Source: Bifidobacterium gallicum DSM 20093 = LMG 11596 (GTDB lineage Bacteria > Actinomycetota > Actinomycetes > Actinomycetales > Bifidobacteriaceae). Taken from it: a stretch of 64,000 nucleotides of DNA. Location of the stretch: NCBI RefSeq assembly GCF_000741205.1, contig NZ_JGYW01000003.1, positions 124,001-188,000 on the forward strand, in the 5' to 3' direction. Of this stretch, positions 8,526 to 16,832 are shown in pieces; positions within the stretch are counted from its first letter, which is position 1, and each line of letters starts with the position of its first letter. The position numbers and the translations under genes were made by a program. Under the pieces are notes generated by a model. The model was not told where the DNA came from. It ran no database searches and saw only the letters and a list, made by a program, of their open reading frames with translations.

Positions 8526-8680
8526 TTGACGTCCTCCCCACGGCTGAAGCCGTGGGATTCCTTTCCTCGCGGAAAGGGTTTTCTGTTTCACCGACTACGC
8601 TTCGCACTGCGACAATGCATCGCGGTGTTTGCGTTGGTCTCCGCAGACGTTCACCGCAAGCCCTGCGGCGAGGATGTTTT
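8526..8680 (-). ncRNA. Predicted omega/reRNA of the TnpB-only element
   Basis: In characterised IS605 elements the TnpB guide RNA covers the 3' part of tnpB and the right end, with the guide taken from flanking DNA just past the TCAA terminus. Here the right-end hairpin at about 8533-8552 would form its last stem-loop, and the guide would start at 8525 and read leftward. The extent is an inference from the family; no boundary is visible. Confidence 0.35.
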
Positions 8681-9833
8681 TGGCTGCGTTCACGTCCCTG
8701 TCATGGGTCGTGTGGCACGCGGGGCACGTCCATGCCCTGACGTTCAACGGTTTGCGGCCGGTGTTCTTCCCGCAGGTCGAACAGATTTGGCTGCTCGGGT
8801 ACCAGCGGTCGATGACCACAAGCTGACGCCCGTACCATTCGCACTTGTATGCGAGCATGGTGCGCAACATGCGCCAGCCCGCGTCCGTGATACCGCGGTT
8901 GAGGGCGCGTTTGGCCGTCTGGCCGTTGGGAAGGTAAAGGTCTGGATTGGCCGGGTCCGGTTTCGGCTTGCACCTGCGGCTCATGTTTTTCACCGCCAAG
9001 TCCTCGATGACGACCGTTTGGTTTTCACGGACGATTCGGGTCGAGAGCTTGTGCAGGAAATCCTTGCGCCGGTCCGCGATGCGGGCCTGAATACGGGCCA
9101 CCTTCAACATGGCCCTGCGGTGGTTGTTGCTTCCTTTCCGTTTGCGCGCCAGATTGCGTTGCGCTTTCCTCAACCGTTGCGCGTCCTGTTTGCGGAATCG
9201 GGGGTTGGCTGTCTTTTCCCCGTTCGAGGTGATGGCGAAGTCCGTCAACCCCATGTCGATGCCGACCTGCGTACCGGCCTTGGGCAATGGTTTGACGTGT
9301 TCCTCGACGAGGATGCTCACATGCCAGCGTCCGGCCGCGTCCAATGTGACGGTCACACTCGACGGCTTGGCGCTGCGCGGCAGCGTGCGGCTCCACTTGA
9401 TATTCAAGGGTTCGCCCATCTTGGCGAGCTTGAGGTCGTGGCCGTTCCATGTGAACGCGGTGCGCATGAACGACGCGGAACCGCCATGGGACTTCTTCTT
9501 GAATTCCGGGTAGTCGCCACGCTGGTTGAAGAAGTTGGAGAACGCCGCCTGCAAATGTCTTACGGACTGTTGCAATGCAACGGAGGACACGTCGTTGAGG
9601 AACGACAGTTCCTCGGTGTTCTTCCATAGGGTCAACTGGCGGCTGGTTTCCGCGAAGCCCATGCGCTCGTGTCGCGTCGTCCATGCTTCGGTGCGTGCAG
9701 CCAAAGCCTTGTTGTACACCAGACGGCAGCATCCGATGGTACGCCGAAGCAGGTCCTCCTGCTGGGGCGTTGGATAAAAGCGGAACCTGTAGGCCCGCTG
9801 GGCCACACCATCGGAACTCATGGTTATAATCAT
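8595..9833 (-). CDS. tnpB: RNA-guided endonuclease TnpB (IS605 OrfB family)
   Basis: TnpB is the transposon-encoded, RNA-guided DNA nuclease ancestral to Cas12. The 412-residue product has the N-terminal YRFRFYPTPQQEDLLRRTIG segment with the OrfB helix-turn-helix, then the RuvC parts: Asp in VGIDMGL (about residue 193), Glu in VVIEDLAVKNM, and Asp in THDRDVNAAKNIL near the C-terminus. A zinc ribbon CSTCGK...CPAC lies between the last two. All three catalytic acids are present, so it should be active. ATG 9833 is chosen because a TATAAA box ends 9 bases before it and ATG 9854 would lie upstream of that box; ATG 9821 is another possibility. No tnpA accompanies it. Confidence 0.93.
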   Translation of the reverse strand: MIITMSSDGVAQRAYRFRFYPTPQQEDLLRRTIGCCRLVYNKALAARTEAWTTRHERMGFAETSRQLTLWKNTEELSFLNDVSSVALQQSVRHLQAAFSNFFNQRGDYPEFKKKSHGGSASFMRTAFTWNGHDLKLAKMGEPLNIKWSRTLPRSAKPSSVTVTLDAAGRWHVSILVEEHVKPLPKAGTQVGIDMGLTDFAITSNGEKTANPRFRKQDAQRLRKAQRNLARKRKGSNNHRRAMLKVARIQARIADRRKDFLHKLSTRIVRENQTVVIEDLAVKNMSRRCKPKPDPANPDLYLPNGQTAKRALNRGITDAGWRMLRTMLAYKCEWYGRQLVVIDRWYPSSQICSTCGKNTGRKPLNVRAWTCPACHTTHDRDVNAAKNILAAGLAVNVCGDQRKHRDALSQCEA

Positions 9834-9957
9834 GGCACAGTTTTTATAAGACATGCGCGCCTTACATCCCCATGCCTAAAGGCAGGGGCTTTACGGCGCA
9901 ACCCGGTAACTGCCAAAATCACGACCAAACCACAACCAAACCACCGCAAACCACAAC

Positions 9958-9990
9958 GGGGAGCGCCGCATACGATATGCGACGCTCCCC
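9958..9990 (-). terminator. Hairpin terminator of the dnaK-hspR operon
   Basis: GGGGAGCG (9958-9965) pairs with CGCTCCCC (9983-9990), with an inner CGCAT/ATGCG stem, 22 bases after the hspR stop in its reading direction. The following minus-strand bases are G/T-rich rather than pure T. Confidence 0.7.
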
Positions 9991-10012
9991 GTCAAGCAAC
10001 GCGCGTTGCGCT

Positions 10013-10726
10013 TCAGTGGGCACCCGTCCACAGCACCATTGAGCGCGACCTGCTATGCGAGGCGGACGCCACGCTTGCAGCAGCACTCACATGCGCATCA
10101 GCGGTGTTCCCGCCAGCGCCTGCAGTACCGCCACCAAGCGTGTCAGCGCTGGTGACGCGAATCACGCCGCCCTCACCAGCCGCAGCACCCGCCGCATCTG
10201 CAGCATCCGCAGCGCCCCACACGGCGTTGCGCTGCGGCAGTTGGCGCGTTTCACGACGCAGCATATTGCGCCAGTCACGCATATTGCGCGAACGATGCAC
10301 TTCCACAATGTCACCATCGGCGTTGGCCGTGAACACGCTCGACCCGTTCGAGCGGCGCAGCCGTCCAATCCGCTTGCGCAGCTCGCGGTTTTCTTCCTGC
10401 AATGACAGGATGTGCTGTACGCCCGTCAAATTGATGCCTTCATCCTGGCTTAAATGCTGGGCTTGCACGAGCCGGTCCACGTCACGCAATGAGTAGCGGC
10501 GCGCGCCACCTTCCGTGCGTTCAGGCACCACAATGCCAAGCCGGTCGTACTGGCGTAGCGTTTGGGGATGAATATCCACGGTCTCACCCACCGCGCCCAC
10601 CGTGAGCACAGGCTCGTCCACATTGAATCCGGCCGCCGTGGCACCTTCGAGCGTGGCACGGCCGCGCACCAAGGCGAGCGCACACAGTTCATAAAGATGG
10701 CGCATATGCTTGGGCATGCGAGCCAT
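10013..10726 (-). CDS. hspR: Heat-shock repressor HspR (MerR family)
   Basis: MerR-type repressor that, with DnaK as co-repressor, binds HAIR operators and shuts off chaperone genes. The winged helix is clear: HPQTLRQYDRLGIVVPERTE, then GGARRYSLRDVDRLVQAQHL and DEGINLTGVQHILSLQEE. A coiled helix (ENRELRKRIGRLRR) follows. Residues from about 160 are an Ala/Gly/Ser-rich tail, making the protein (237 residues) longer than streptomycete HspR (about 150). ATG 10726 is preferred: GAGGTGA, which contains the dnaJ stop, lies 5 bases upstream, so hspR is translationally coupled to dnaJ. Last gene of dnaK-grpE-dnaJ-hspR. Confidence 0.93.
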   Translation of the reverse strand: MARMPKHMRHLYELCALALVRGRATLEGATAAGFNVDEPVLTVGAVGETVDIHPQTLRQYDRLGIVVPERTEGGARRYSLRDVDRLVQAQHLSQDEGINLTGVQHILSLQEENRELRKRIGRLRRSNGSSVFTANADGDIVEVHRSRNMRDWRNMLRRETRQLPQRNAVWGAADAADAAGAAAGEGGVIRVTSADTLGGGTAGAGGNTADAHVSAAASVASASHSRSRSMVLWTGAH

Positions 10727-10731
10727 GGCGC

Positions 10732-11793
10732 TCACCTCTTCTGCTGCTCGGCAAGCTCCTCAAGGAACTTCTCCCCGCAGGCCTCGTCGAAAGCCTTCGC
10801 GGCGTTCTTCTCGGCATGGGAAGCGTGTTCGGGCACGCGGATTTCAATGCGTGCCACAAGGTCGCCCTTCTTGCTGGGACGCTGCACGCCCTTGCCGTGG
10901 ACGCGCACCTCGGCGCCGCTCGACGTGCCGGCTGGCACTTTGAACGTCGTAAACTCGCCTTCAAAATCGCGCGCTTCAATCTTGGCGCCGGCCACGGCCT
11001 GACCCACGCTGATCGGCAGCGTCATGACGAGGTCGTCACCTTCCATCGTGAACTTCTCGTCGGGCTTGACCGTCACCTGCAGATACAGGTCGCCGTTCTT
11101 GCCGCCATGCTTGCCCGCGCGGCCCTTGCCAGCCAGACGGATCTTCTGGCCGTCTTTGACACCGGCTGGCACGCGCGTCTTGAACTTCTTGCCGCCCGCG
11201 CTCAGCGAGACCGTGGCACCCTTGACGGCCTGACGGAACGTCAGCGTGATCTTTGAGTTCAGATCCGTGCCGTCTTCTGGCATTGTGGTCGGGCGGTGTC
11301 CTTGGAACGCGCCGTCATCGTAGTCGTAATCGTCGTAGTAGCCATGGTTGGTCCCATAGCCACCACCACCGAACATGCCACCAAAGATATCGTTGAGATT
11401 CGCGGCGTTGAACCCGCCGCCATTACCGCCCGTCTGGAAACGGATGTGCGTGTTGCCGCCGCCCGGAGCGCCGCCACCGAACATGCCGCCGAACATGTCG
11501 GCAAAATCGCCGGCGTTGAATCCGGCATCACCCGCGCCGCCCGTGAAGCGTGCGCCACCCATGCCGAACTGGCGGATTGCATCGTAGCGTTCGCGCGATT
11601 CCTTGTCTTTGAGCACGTCATACGCCTCGGAGATGTCCTTGAACTTCTCCTCGCCTTCCTTCGTCTTGTTGATGTCGGGATGGTACTTGCGCGCGAGCTT
11701 GCGATACGCTTTCGTGATTTCGCTCTCTGTGGCGTCCTTGGAGACACCGAGGATTGTATAGAAATCCTTGTTGAGCCACTCATTCTCAGCCAT
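10732..11793 (-). CDS. dnaJ: DnaJ-family co-chaperone without zinc finger (CbpA-like)
   Basis: J-domain co-chaperone that stimulates DnaK ATPase. The J domain (residues 9-75) has the invariant HPD in [21 protein letters not shown] long Gly/Phe-rich linker with [20 protein letters not shown] and a near repeat [19 protein letters not shown] follows, then a stretch of Asp/Tyr. The four CxxCxGxG zinc repeats are absent, so this is a type II (CbpA-like) DnaJ, and substrate domains start directly at [20 protein letters not shown]. Length 353. ATG 11793 has GAAAGGGGGC upstream. It lies 232 bases after grpE, separated by two strong hairpins and a possible own promoter. Confidence 0.95.
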   Translation of the reverse strand: MAENEWLNKDFYTILGVSKDATESEITKAYRKLARKYHPDINKTKEGEEKFKDISEAYDVLKDKESRERYDAIRQFGMGGARFTGGAGDAGFNAGDFADMFGGMFGGGAPGGGNTHIRFQTGGNGGGFNAANLNDIFGGMFGGGGYGTNHGYYDDYDYDDGAFQGHRPTTMPEDGTDLNSKITLTFRQAVKGATVSLSAGGKKFKTRVPAGVKDGQKIRLAGKGRAGKHGGKNGDLYLQVTVKPDEKFTMEGDDLVMTLPISVGQAVAGAKIEARDFEGEFTTFKVPAGTSSGAEVRVHGKGVQRPSKKGDLVARIEIRVPEHASHAEKNAAKAFDEACGEKFLEELAEQQKR

Positions 11794-11834
11794 CCGTGCC
11801 CCCTTTCGTGGTTGGTACAGCTGAATTGATTCGT

Positions 11835-11840
11835 GTTATA
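11835..11840 (-). promoter_or_regulatory. Possible internal -10 element for dnaJ-hspR
   Basis: On the minus strand CTGTATAAC lies about 42 bases upstream of the dnaJ start, after the two intergenic hairpins, but no clear -35 box is found 17 bases before it. It could let dnaJ-hspR be transcribed apart from dnaK-grpE. Confidence 0.35.
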
Positions 11841-11921
11841 CAGTGCAAAAATTCAAAGGTCTGCGCCTATCCGTCAGAACCTGTTCCGTCAGGATTTGCC
11901 GTATCAGGACCGGCACAGACA

Positions 11922-12008
11922 GCACCGGCCGCGAACCGTTTCGCTTGCGGTCCGCGGCCGGTGCAGTGCGTTTGTGGTGAGGGGCCGGGTCAGATTTCTC
12001 GGCCCCTC
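11922..12008 (-). terminator. Two strong stem-loops between grpE and dnaJ
   Basis: The first stem met after grpE is GAGGGGCCG/CGGCCCCTC (arms 11979-11987 and 12000-12008). The second is GCACCGGCCGCG with its exact complement (11922-11933 and 11953-11964) plus an inner ACCG/CGGT stem. Neither has a T run, so they look like attenuation or mRNA-protection/processing structures rather than full terminators. Confidence 0.65.
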
Positions 12009-12025
12009 AGCGTGTGAACCGTGCG

Positions 12026-12658
12026 TCAGGCTTCGGGGGAAGCCACCACGACTCTCGCCGGGCGCACAACGCGGTCGCCGATGCGGTATCCGGCTTCTAC
12101 AACCGTGTCGACGGTCGGCTTTTCGCTGTCCGGGTCGGGCTTGTGCAGGATCGCGTCGTGACGTGTGGGATCAAAATCCTCACCTTTGACGCCGAATTTC
12201 TCGACGTCAAACTTTTCGAACGTGCGATCAAGTTTGGCGGCCACGGCCTTGAACGAATCGTCGAGTTCACCGTGTTCACGGATCCGGTCAATGTCGTCGA
12301 GCGCCGGCAGCATCGCCGTCAGCACGTCGATGATGCCCTGCTGGCGTGCGCGGTCCATGTCTTTGCGTGTACGGTTGCGGTAGTTGATGAACTCCGCCCG
12401 TTCACGCTGCAGCGCCTCAAGGTATTCCGCGGCTTCCTTCTTGGCCTGGCCGAGCGGCGTCAACGTCGCCGCATCGTCCGGGTCGCCCGTCTCCCCCGCT
12501 GGTTCGGTGGGTTCCTGGGTTTCGTCAGCTTTGGATGATTCCTCTGGCTGCGACGTGGCGGATTCATCCGCCGGCGATGCGGTGGATGCGGCCTGCCCGT
12601 CCAGCTCGCTGGCGTCGGGCAGGTCATCGAGGTAATCGTCCTTGTTGAACTCGGACAT
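12026..12658 (-). CDS. grpE: Nucleotide exchange factor GrpE
   Basis: GrpE releases ADP from DnaK. The first 80 residues are acidic and rich in Ala, Glu, Ser and Thr (disordered). The dimerising helix follows with LGQAKKEAAEYLEALQRERA and EFINYRNRTRKDMDRARQQG, then the beta domain with a FDPTRHDAILHKPDPDSEKP segment and VVEAGYRIGDRVVRPARVVV at the C-terminus, all classic GrpE. Length 210. ATG 12658 overlaps the dnaK stop codon by one base (TGATG), so the two are translationally coupled. Operon position is as in other HspR-regulated actinobacterial dnaK operons. Confidence 0.96.
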   Translation of the reverse strand: MSEFNKDDYLDDLPDASELDGQAASTASPADESATSQPEESSKADETQEPTEPAGETGDPDDAATLTPLGQAKKEAAEYLEALQRERAEFINYRNRTRKDMDRARQQGIIDVLTAMLPALDDIDRIREHGELDDSFKAVAAKLDRTFEKFDVEKFGVKGEDFDPTRHDAILHKPDPDSEKPTVDTVVEAGYRIGDRVVRPARVVVASPEA

Positions 12659-14523
12659 CACTTGTTGTCCTTGTCGTCGTCGTCCACAACCTCAGCGTCA
12701 ACCACGTCGTCATCAGCGGCCGAATCAGCGCCCTGTGCCTGGTCGGCACCGGCGGCGCCAGCGGCGCCTTCCTGGGCATAGAGGGCTTGGCCGATCTTCT
12801 GCGCAGCCGTCATGAGCTCTTCCTGGGCCGACTTGATCTTGTCGATGTCGTCACCCTTGAGGGCTTCCTTGAGCGCGTTGACCTTGTCGGTGACCTCGGT
12901 GGCCAGCTCGTCGGAAAGCTTGTCCTTGTTGTCGTTGACGAGCTTCTCGGTCTGGTAGGCGAAGCCTTCGGCCTGGTTGCGCACTTCAGCCTCTTCACGA
13001 CGCTTCTTGTCGTCGGCTTCGTGGGCTTCGGCGTCACGCACCATGCGGTCGATCTCGTCCTTCGGCAGTGCCGAACCGCCCGTGATTGTCATGGACTGTT
13101 CCTTGCCTGTGCCCTTGTCCTTGGCCGAGACATGCACAATGCCGTTGGCGTCGATGTCGAACGTGACCTCGATCTGCGGGACGCCACGCGGAGCCGGAGC
13201 GATGCCCGTCAGCTCGAACGTGCCGAGCGGCTTGTTGTCGCGAGCGAACTCACGCTCACCCTGGTAGACCTGGATCAGCACGGAAGGCTGGTTGTCCTCA
13301 GCGGTCGAGAAGATCTCGGAACGCTTTGCCGGGATGGCCGTGTTGCGGTCGATGAGCTTGGTCATGATGCCACCCTTGGTCTCAATGCCCAGCGACAGCG
13401 GCGTCACGTCGATCAGCAGCACATCCTTACGGTCGCCCTTGATCACGCCGGACTGCACAGCGGCACCAACAGCCACAACCTCATCCGGGTTCACGGACTG
13501 GTTCGGTTCCTTGCCGCCATCGAGTTCCTTGACGAGTTCCTTGACGGCCGGCATACGCGTGGAGCCACCAACGAGCACAACGTGGTCGATCTGCGAAACC
13601 GACACGCCAGCATCAGCCAGCACGTTGTTGAACGGTGCACGGCAACGGTTCAGCAGGTCGGCCGTCATTTCCTCGAAGTGGGCGCGCGTGAGCTTCTCGT
13701 CGAGATGCACTGGCGTGCCGTCAGGCGTCATGGCCAGGTACTGCATCGAAATCGTCGTGCTCATCGAGGAGCTGAGCTCCTTCTTGGCCTGCTCAGCGGC
13801 TTCCTTCAGGCGCTGCAGCGCGATCTTGTCTTTCGACAGGTCCACGCCGTACTTGTTCTTGACTTCGCCGACGAGCCAGTCAATGATCTTCTGATCCCAG
13901 TCGTCGCCACCAAGGTGGTTGTCACCGCTCGTGGCCTGCACCTGGATCGTCGAGAAGCCGTCGTCGTCCTTGCCGATTTCCAGCAGCGACACATCGAACG
14001 TGCCACCACCCAGATCGAAGACGAGAATACGCTCATCTTCCTTGCCCTTTTCGAGGCCATAGGCCAATGCGGCAGCCGTCGGCTCGTTGATGATACGCAG
14101 CACGTTGAGGCCGGCGATTGTGCCGGCGTCCTTCGTGGCCTGACGCTGGGCGTCGTTGAAGTATGCAGGCACCGTGATCACAGCGTCGGTCACAGGTTCG
14201 CCGAGGTAGGCTTCAGCGTCACGCTTGAGCTTCATCAGAATCTGGGCGGAAATCTCCTGCGGCGTCCACTTCTTGCCGTCAATGTCTACCGTCCAGTCAG
14301 TGCCCATATGACGCTTGACCGAGCTGATCGTGCGGTCAACGTTCGTCACGGCCTGGCGCTTGGCCACTTCGCCGACGAGGATTTCGCCGGACTTGCTGAA
14401 TGCCACGACCGATGGCGTGGTGCGCGAACCTTCAGCGTTCACGATAACGGTGGGCTCGCCACCTTCGAGGGTTGCAATGCAGGAATTGGTAGTACCCAAA
14501 TCAATGCCGACTGCGCGTCCCAT
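12658..14523 (-). CDS. dnaK: Chaperone DnaK (Hsp70)
   Basis: ATP-dependent Hsp70 chaperone and, in this operon type, co-repressor of HspR. The ATPase domain begins [20 protein letters not shown] and contains [32 protein letters not shown] and [20 protein letters not shown]. The linker [19 protein letters not shown] leads to the substrate-binding domain with [20 protein letters not shown], and the tail ends in an acidic Asp-rich stretch ([15 protein letters not shown]). Length 621 is normal for Actinobacteria. ATG 14523 follows AAAAGGAGAA. A HAIR operator lies about 110 bases upstream. First gene of dnaK-grpE-dnaJ-hspR. Confidence 0.98.
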   Translation of the reverse strand: MGRAVGIDLGTTNSCIATLEGGEPTVIVNAEGSRTTPSVVAFSKSGEILVGEVAKRQAVTNVDRTISSVKRHMGTDWTVDIDGKKWTPQEISAQILMKLKRDAEAYLGEPVTDAVITVPAYFNDAQRQATKDAGTIAGLNVLRIINEPTAAALAYGLEKGKEDERILVFDLGGGTFDVSLLEIGKDDDGFSTIQVQATSGDNHLGGDDWDQKIIDWLVGEVKNKYGVDLSKDKIALQRLKEAAEQAKKELSSSMSTTISMQYLAMTPDGTPVHLDEKLTRAHFEEMTADLLNRCRAPFNNVLADAGVSVSQIDHVVLVGGSTRMPAVKELVKELDGGKEPNQSVNPDEVVAVGAAVQSGVIKGDRKDVLLIDVTPLSLGIETKGGIMTKLIDRNTAIPAKRSEIFSTAEDNQPSVLIQVYQGEREFARDNKPLGTFELTGIAPAPRGVPQIEVTFDIDANGIVHVSAKDKGTGKEQSMTITGGSALPKDEIDRMVRDAEAHEADDKKRREEAEVRNQAEGFAYQTEKLVNDNKDKLSDELATEVTDKVNALKEALKGDDIDKIKSAQEELMTAAQKIGQALYAQEGAAGAAGADQAQGADSAADDDVVDAEVVDDDDKDNK

Positions 14524-14856
14524 ACTGTGTTCTCCTTTTGCTTGACGAATGATATTCAGTTCAGCTTCTTACGGTCCGTACACGGGCTGCATCGACCATC
14601 GCGGTCAACTTGCCCTTTCCAGACCATCCGAAACTTGAGCCTACATCACTCAACTTATAGAATCCTGAGTTTATTCCCAGTGCGGAACACAATTTCTTCA
14701 CACCCCCTAAATTGGCGGTATTGCTAGCAAACCAAGCCGTACACAGGCCCCCTAAAGCATCGATTCAGCATTTCCCCAGCAACGTGCGCTTTCACCACGT
14801 CATCGCATAGCGCAGCCACCTCGCCATCACCGAGTTGGGGGTTTGGGGGCGGGAAG
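14524..14856. other. dnaK leader and left flank of the IS605-type element
   Basis: This 330-base gap holds the dnaK ribosome site, the HAIR box and AT-rich promoter DNA up to about 14760, then GC-rich DNA that runs into the element left end. No gene is seen. Confidence 0.5.
14634..14654 (-). promoter_or_regulatory. HAIR operator (HspR binding site) upstream of dnaK
   Basis: CTTGAGC (14634-14640), seven bases, ACTCAAC (14648-14654): 12 of 14 positions match the HAIR consensus CTTGAGT-N7-ACTCAAG. On the minus strand the box overlaps a TATAAG sequence (14659-14654), so bound HspR would cover a -10-like element. The repressor gene is the last gene of the same operon, giving a feedback loop. Confidence 0.85.
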
Positions 14857-14894
14857 CCCCCGGCTTCAGCCGTGGGGATGGATGGCCCCCAATC

Positions 14895-15353
14895 CTAGAC
14901 GTTGCGTTGGTTTTCGACGTATTGCTTGGCGATTTCGAGCGGCGTTCCTCCGACGGTGGCGACGAAGTAGTTGTTGGTCCATAGTGTCGGGATGCGGCGT
15001 TTGAGGCTGGGGTATTCCTGCCTGAGGAGACGGCTTGAGCGGCCTTTGATGAGGCGGACGAGCTTGTTGATTCCGTATTGCGGGTCGCAGTCCACGAGCA
15101 GGTGCACATGGTCGGGCATGGTTTCCAGTTCGAGGATTTCGCTGTCATGCTCTTTGCAGACGTCTTGGATGATTTCCTTGAGGCGCGCGTCTACGGGGCC
15201 GGGGTCTCCCGGTATTGGCGGGTTGTTGAGTTTCGGGTCGAGGCTGGTGATGACCTTGCGCCGGTACTTGGGGCACCAGACGACGTGGTAGTGGCACCGG
15301 TAGGTGATGTTGTGGTTGTGCTTGACGGCATCCATGTTTTTGCGACGGCTCAT
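14895..15353 (-). CDS. tnpA: IS200/IS605 Y1-HUH transposase TnpA
   Basis: Single-strand transposase that cuts and joins the hairpin ends through a tyrosine-DNA link. The 152-residue product shows NITYRCHYHVVWCPKYRRKV at its start, the metal-binding HUH motif in METMPDHVHLLVDC-like context (PDHVHLLVD), and the catalytic Tyr in EIAKQYVENQ close to the C-terminus. Length is typical (130-160), so it appears complete and likely active; between PDPKL and PVDAR there is a small Pro-rich loop. ATG 15353 is chosen because a TATACT box lies 6 bases before it and no ribosome site exists, implying a leaderless message. Confidence 0.93.
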   Translation of the reverse strand: MSRRKNMDAVKHNHNITYRCHYHVVWCPKYRRKVITSLDPKLNNPPIPGDPGPVDARLKEIIQDVCKEHDSEILELETMPDHVHLLVDCDPQYGINKLVRLIKGRSSRLLRQEYPSLKRRIPTLWTNNYFVATVGGTPLEIAKQYVENQRNV

Positions 15354-15357
15354 GCGT

Positions 15358-15411
15358 ACAGTATACAGCAGCGAAACCATATGCGTATATGTTTTATGTA
15401 TGGTATACTGT
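15358..15411. promoter_or_regulatory. Near-mirror-symmetric divergent promoter of tnpA and tnpB
   Basis: ACAGTATAC (15358-15366) and its exact reverse complement GTATACTGT (15403-15411) flank the divergent genes. Each arm contains TATACT reading outward. The distance from TATACT to the ATG is 6 bases for tnpA and 7 bases for tnpB, so transcription would begin at or next to the start codon. The tnpB box also has an upstream TG (TGGTATACT, extended -10). Confidence 0.65.
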
Positions 15412-15416
15412 CTTTC

Positions 15417-16706
15417 ATGAAGGTTCGCTACACGTACAGGCTACGCCCGTCCAAGACGGCGCGCCGCCGCCTCATGCGCGAATGGGGCATGTGCCGCTAC
15501 GTGTGGAACCGGATGGTTGAGGAATCCAAACGCCGCCACGAACTCAACCGCGACGAAGGGCGACTCCACGACGAAGGGTTCGGCGACAAGACGGCGCAAC
15601 GCTACCTGACCATCCTGCGCAACCTCACCTGCGACGAGCACGGCGACCGCTGGCTGCGCGAAGGCAGTGTCGTCGCCCAACAGCAGACCGTCAGGGACTT
15701 CTCCAAAGCCCGAAAGAAGGCGTTGCTCGACCGCAAGAACGGGATTGCCCCCGGCAAGCGCGCTGGGCTGCCACGGTTCAAATCCAAACGCGACTCAACA
15801 GCGACACTTAATTACACCACACGAGGCTTCTCCCTATACGACGACGACGGCGGGACACGCCTACGCTTGGCCGGGGGTATCGGAATCCCGGTCGTATGGT
15901 CGCGCCCGCTGCCCGGCAAACCGTCAAGCGTGCGCGTCAGTCAAGACACCGACGGGCACTGGTACGCCTCCTTCGTCGTGGACAAGCCGGCCGAGACCCC
16001 ACTGCCCGAGACGGGACGCGCCATCGGCATCGACCCCGGCGTAAGCACGCTGATGACCTGCGCGACCATCGACGGAAACGGCATCGTGGACGAAACCGGC
16101 GCATACGACCTGCCCCATCCCGAATACGGCAGGAAAGCGCACCTCGAACTTGCCCGACTGCAACGACGCATGGCAAAAGAACGCAGACCGAAACGGCAGA
16201 AACCTTCCAACAGGTACCTGAAGAACAAGCGCCGCGCCGCTGAAATCCAACGCCGCGTCCAACGCCAACGGCAGGACACGGCAAACAAATGGGCGCGCCG
16301 TATCGTGCGGGACCATGACAATATCGCCATGGAGGACTTCAAGCCGAAGTTCCTCGCCAAGACCACCATGGCCCGCAAGGCGGCTGATGGGGCGATAGCC
16401 AGCGTCAAGCATGCGCTTGAATGGCAGGCCCTCAAACATAGCCGCACCCTCAGGCTCGTCAACCCATCCGACACCACGAAACGTTGCGCGCATTGCGGCG
16501 CGATAGCCAAACACCGCATCCCCCTGAAGGAACGCACGTTCCGTTGCGATTCATGCCGCATGTCGCGCGCGAGGGACAAGAACTCCGCGCTGAACATGCT
16601 TTGCAGGGCTGGTTTCATCCCTGACGGCGTGGACGGGGTAAACCCACGCTGGGACGCTGTTCCCACTGGCACCCGCCCAGCAAACCGTGAAATCCCCCGC
16701 CTTTAG
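15417..16706 (+). CDS. tnpB: RNA-guided endonuclease TnpB (IS605 OrfB family)
   Basis: 429-residue TnpB starting MKVRYTYRLRPSKTARRRLM. The RuvC acids are present: Asp in AIGIDPGVSTL (about residue 207), Glu in NIAMEDFKPKF, and Asp in SRARDKNSALNML. The zinc ribbon is CAHCGA...CDSC. The middle has a basic helix region (RRMAKERRPKRQKPSNRYLK) expected to bind the guide RNA. It is divergent from tnpA; the two 5' ends are 63 bases apart. The protein is only distantly similar to the other TnpB in this window (different spacing and residues around every motif), so the two elements were acquired separately. The C-terminal coding end runs to within 20 bases of the right-end hairpin. Confidence 0.93.
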   Translation: MKVRYTYRLRPSKTARRRLMREWGMCRYVWNRMVEESKRRHELNRDEGRLHDEGFGDKTAQRYLTILRNLTCDEHGDRWLREGSVVAQQQTVRDFSKARKKALLDRKNGIAPGKRAGLPRFKSKRDSTATLNYTTRGFSLYDDDGGTRLRLAGGIGIPVVWSRPLPGKPSSVRVSQDTDGHWYASFVVDKPAETPLPETGRAIGIDPGVSTLMTCATIDGNGIVDETGAYDLPHPEYGRKAHLELARLQRRMAKERRPKRQKPSNRYLKNKRRAAEIQRRVQRQRQDTANKWARRIVRDHDNIAMEDFKPKFLAKTTMARKAADGAIASVKHALEWQALKHSRTLRLVNPSDTTKRCAHCGAIAKHRIPLKERTFRCDSCRMSRARDKNSALNMLCRAGFIPDGVDGVNPRWDAVPTGTRPANREIPRL

Positions 16707-16724
16707 GCGTGGGGAGGATTCAAG
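16560..16724 (+). ncRNA. Predicted omega/reRNA of the complete element
   Basis: By family analogy the guide RNA would span the 3' end of tnpB and the right end hairpin (16694-16714), taking its guide from DNA after TCAAG (from 16725). Only the hairpin and terminus are visible; the 5' limit is a guess. Confidence 0.35.
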
Positions 16725-16747
16725 AAACGCGGATTTTGTGAAGACGA

Positions 16748-16777
16748 TTGGACATCGTCGCCGCCACCCGTTACTAT
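16748..16777 (+). promoter_or_regulatory. Promoter of the tRNA-Trp/secE/nusG unit
   Basis: TTGGAC (16748-16753) and TTACTA/TACTAT (16771-16777) are spaced 17-18 bases, about 55 bases upstream of tRNA-Trp. It lies just outside the right end of the IS605-type element. Confidence 0.5.
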
Positions 16778-16832
16778 TTCAACTTGGCGGTTTTCCTCAG
16801 GGAACTTACGGATCCTGAAGAAAACATGTTAA

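Larger units (their letters stand above)
8526..9905 (-). mobile_element. IS200/IS605-family element carrying tnpB only (IS608-type ends)
   Basis: Read on the minus strand, the ends match the published IS608 logic. The left cleavage tetranucleotide TTAC (9909-9906) is followed after 13 bases by the guide AAAG at the foot of hairpin CCCCTGCC-TTTA-GGCATGGGG (9888-9868). The right side has guide GAAT at the foot of hairpin CCCACGGCTTCAGCCGTGGG (about 8552-8533), ending in TCAA (8529-8526). This gives a 1380-bp element with no target duplication, as expected for single-strand transposition. There is no tnpA inside. The complete element further right (14.8-16.7 kb) has the same GTGGGGAGGA-N2-TCAAG right end. 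Confidence 0.7.
14857..16724 (+). mobile_element. Complete IS200/IS605-family element (divergent tnpA and tnpB)
   Basis: The right end is clear: hairpin CCCCCGCCTTTAGGCGTGGGG (16694-16714), then AGGAT and terminal TCAAG (16720-16724). The left side has hairpin CCCCCGGCTTCAGCCGTGGGG (14857-14877) preceded by GAAG, so the true left border lies roughly 15-30 bases further left; no TTAC is found there, so the target tetranucleotide may differ. tnpA reads left and tnpB right, the IS605 arrangement. It sits between the dnaK promoter region and tRNA-Trp without breaking a gene. Confidence 0.85.

Noticed and set aside
12787-14727. 646-codon open frame on the plus strand opposite dnaK
   Set aside because: It is the mirror of the dnaK codon pattern in high-GC DNA, with His/Arg/Leu-rich composition, no ribosome site and no recognisable domain.
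15358-15411. Inverted repeat as transposon terminal repeats
   Set aside because: IS605 elements have no terminal inverted repeats, and this repeat is internal between tnpA and tnpB.
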